This document shows positions 5,147-5,769 of a stretch of DNA of 5,769 bases, piece by piece. Below the pieces are notes generated by a model. It was given only the letters and a program-made list of their open reading frames with translations, did no database searches and was not told the DNA's origin. Origin of the DNA: Candidatus Competibacteraceae bacterium (lineage in GTDB: Bacteria; Pseudomonadota; Gammaproteobacteria; Competibacterales; Competibacteraceae); NCBI GenBank assembly GCA_012032855.1, contig JAAUQA010000238.1, positions 1 through 5,769 on the forward strand. The letters run 5' to 3'. The position numbers and the translations under genes are program-made. The stretch's first letter is position 1, and every line of letters starts with the position of its first letter.

Positions 5147-5769
5147 ACCGTGGCCGACACCGTCAAGAAGCTCTGGCGCGTCGAACTCGGACCGAGCTAC
5201 TCGGGGCCGGTCTCGACGGCAAGGCCGTCTACACCACCGAGACCGTCGACAAGAAGGACGAGGTCGTGCGCGCCTGCGACCGGCAGACCGGCAAGGAGCT
5301 GTGGCGCACCTCGTGGCCGGGCGCGATGACGGTGCCGTTCTTCGCGGCCAAGAACGGCTCGTGATCCGGTCGACGCCGGCCCTCGACGAGCACTCGCTCT
5401 ACGTCGCCGGCATGCGCGATGTGCTGGTCTGCCTCGACAAGGCGACCGGCGAGGAACGCTGGCGCGTCGACTTCGTCGAGCGCTTCTCGACGCCGCTGCC
5501 CGACTTCGGCTTCGTCTGCTCGCCCCTCGTGGACGGCGACGCGGTGTACGTGCAGGCCGGCTCGGCGTTCGTGAAGCTCAACAAGAGAACCGGAGCGATC
5601 GTTTGGCGAACGCTCAAGGATCAAGGCGGCATGAATGGGTCGGCGTTTTCGTCACCGATCTTCGCAAACCTGATTGGCCGAAGGCAACTCGTCGTGCAGA
5701 CCCGTGAAAAGCTGGCAGGCGTCGATCCCGAAAAGGGCGACGTCCTCTGGACCCACACCGTTCCGTCCT
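5147..5769 (+). pseudogene. PQQ-like beta-propeller repeat protein, 5'-truncated, two frameshifts, runs off the right edge
   Basis: This is part of a PQQ-binding-like beta-propeller protein (the fold seen in BamB and quinoprotein dehydrogenases). Four blade motifs of the form (D/N)xxxGxxxW are readable: CDRQTGKELWRTSW, CLDKATGEERWRVDF, LNKRTGAIVWRTL and VDPEKGDVLWTHTV. Similarity starts near 5171 (LWRVELGPSYSGPV). The reading changes frame twice, each time by one lost base. Near 5211-5214 GPV passes to DGKAVYTTE; near 5361-5364 a TGA appears where GGATCC-like sequence coding W-I would be expected, and RSTPALDEHSLYVAG continues in the third frame to the window end. Both look like single missing G residues, which fits sequencing error as well as decay. 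No start codon or signal peptide is present. The G+C content and codon use are clearly higher than in recC. Many such propellers are exported in Planctomycetota; the substrate or partner is unknown. Confidence 0.8.

Noticed and set aside
5229..5624. Reverse-strand open frames opposite the propeller sequence.
   Set aside because: Their residue make-up (rich in R, E, V and H) is typical of the antisense of a G+C-rich gene, and the forward strand carries clear propeller motifs.

Overview
The window reads as a mosaic of three blocks with different composition. The middle block (about 890-5146) is bacterial, most likely from a gammaproteobacterium, because it carries a recognisable RecC with the typical proteobacterial signature stretches. 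The right end (about 5147-5769) is clearly higher in G+C and encodes part of a PQQ-like beta-propeller protein of a style common in Planctomycetota and similar environmental bacteria. The left end (1-846) is also G+C-rich and holds a decayed ECF sigma factor gene. The organism cannot be named from the sequence. The sharp changes suggest an environmental or draft assembly, a rearranged region, or both.

Layout from left to right: (1) a short leader with two small hairpins (177-213); (2) an ECF42-type sigma factor pseudogene on + (254-846) with two in-frame TAG stops, one frameshift and a missing C-terminal domain; (3) a type II toxin-antitoxin pair on - (AbrB-like antitoxin 1306-1512, PIN toxin 890-1309); (4) a second, unrelated VapBC pair on - (VapB 2011-2202, VapC 1619-2011) with its own strong promoter and a palindromic operator; (5) recC on - (2270 to about 5146), intact to its C-terminus but lacking the first ~120 codons; (6) a frame-disrupted, 5'-truncated PQQ-like propeller gene on + that runs off the right edge.

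All genes between 890 and 5146 lie on the - strand in the order recC > vapB > vapC > abrB-like > PIN. Each toxin-antitoxin pair has the antitoxin first and an overlapping stop/start, the usual arrangement for translational coupling. The vapBC promoter starts inside the recC stop codon, so the toxin-antitoxin block is fitted very tightly behind recC, at the place where recB (or ptrA-recB-recD) is normally found. At the right edge recC and the propeller gene point away from each other and both lack their 5' ends at the same point, which marks a breakpoint or an assembly join rather than a natural gene boundary.

I see no convincing new multi-gene system. The most distinctive signals are the recC stop/vapBC promoter overlap with its operator, the two stacked toxin-antitoxin pairs behind recC, and the recC/propeller join.
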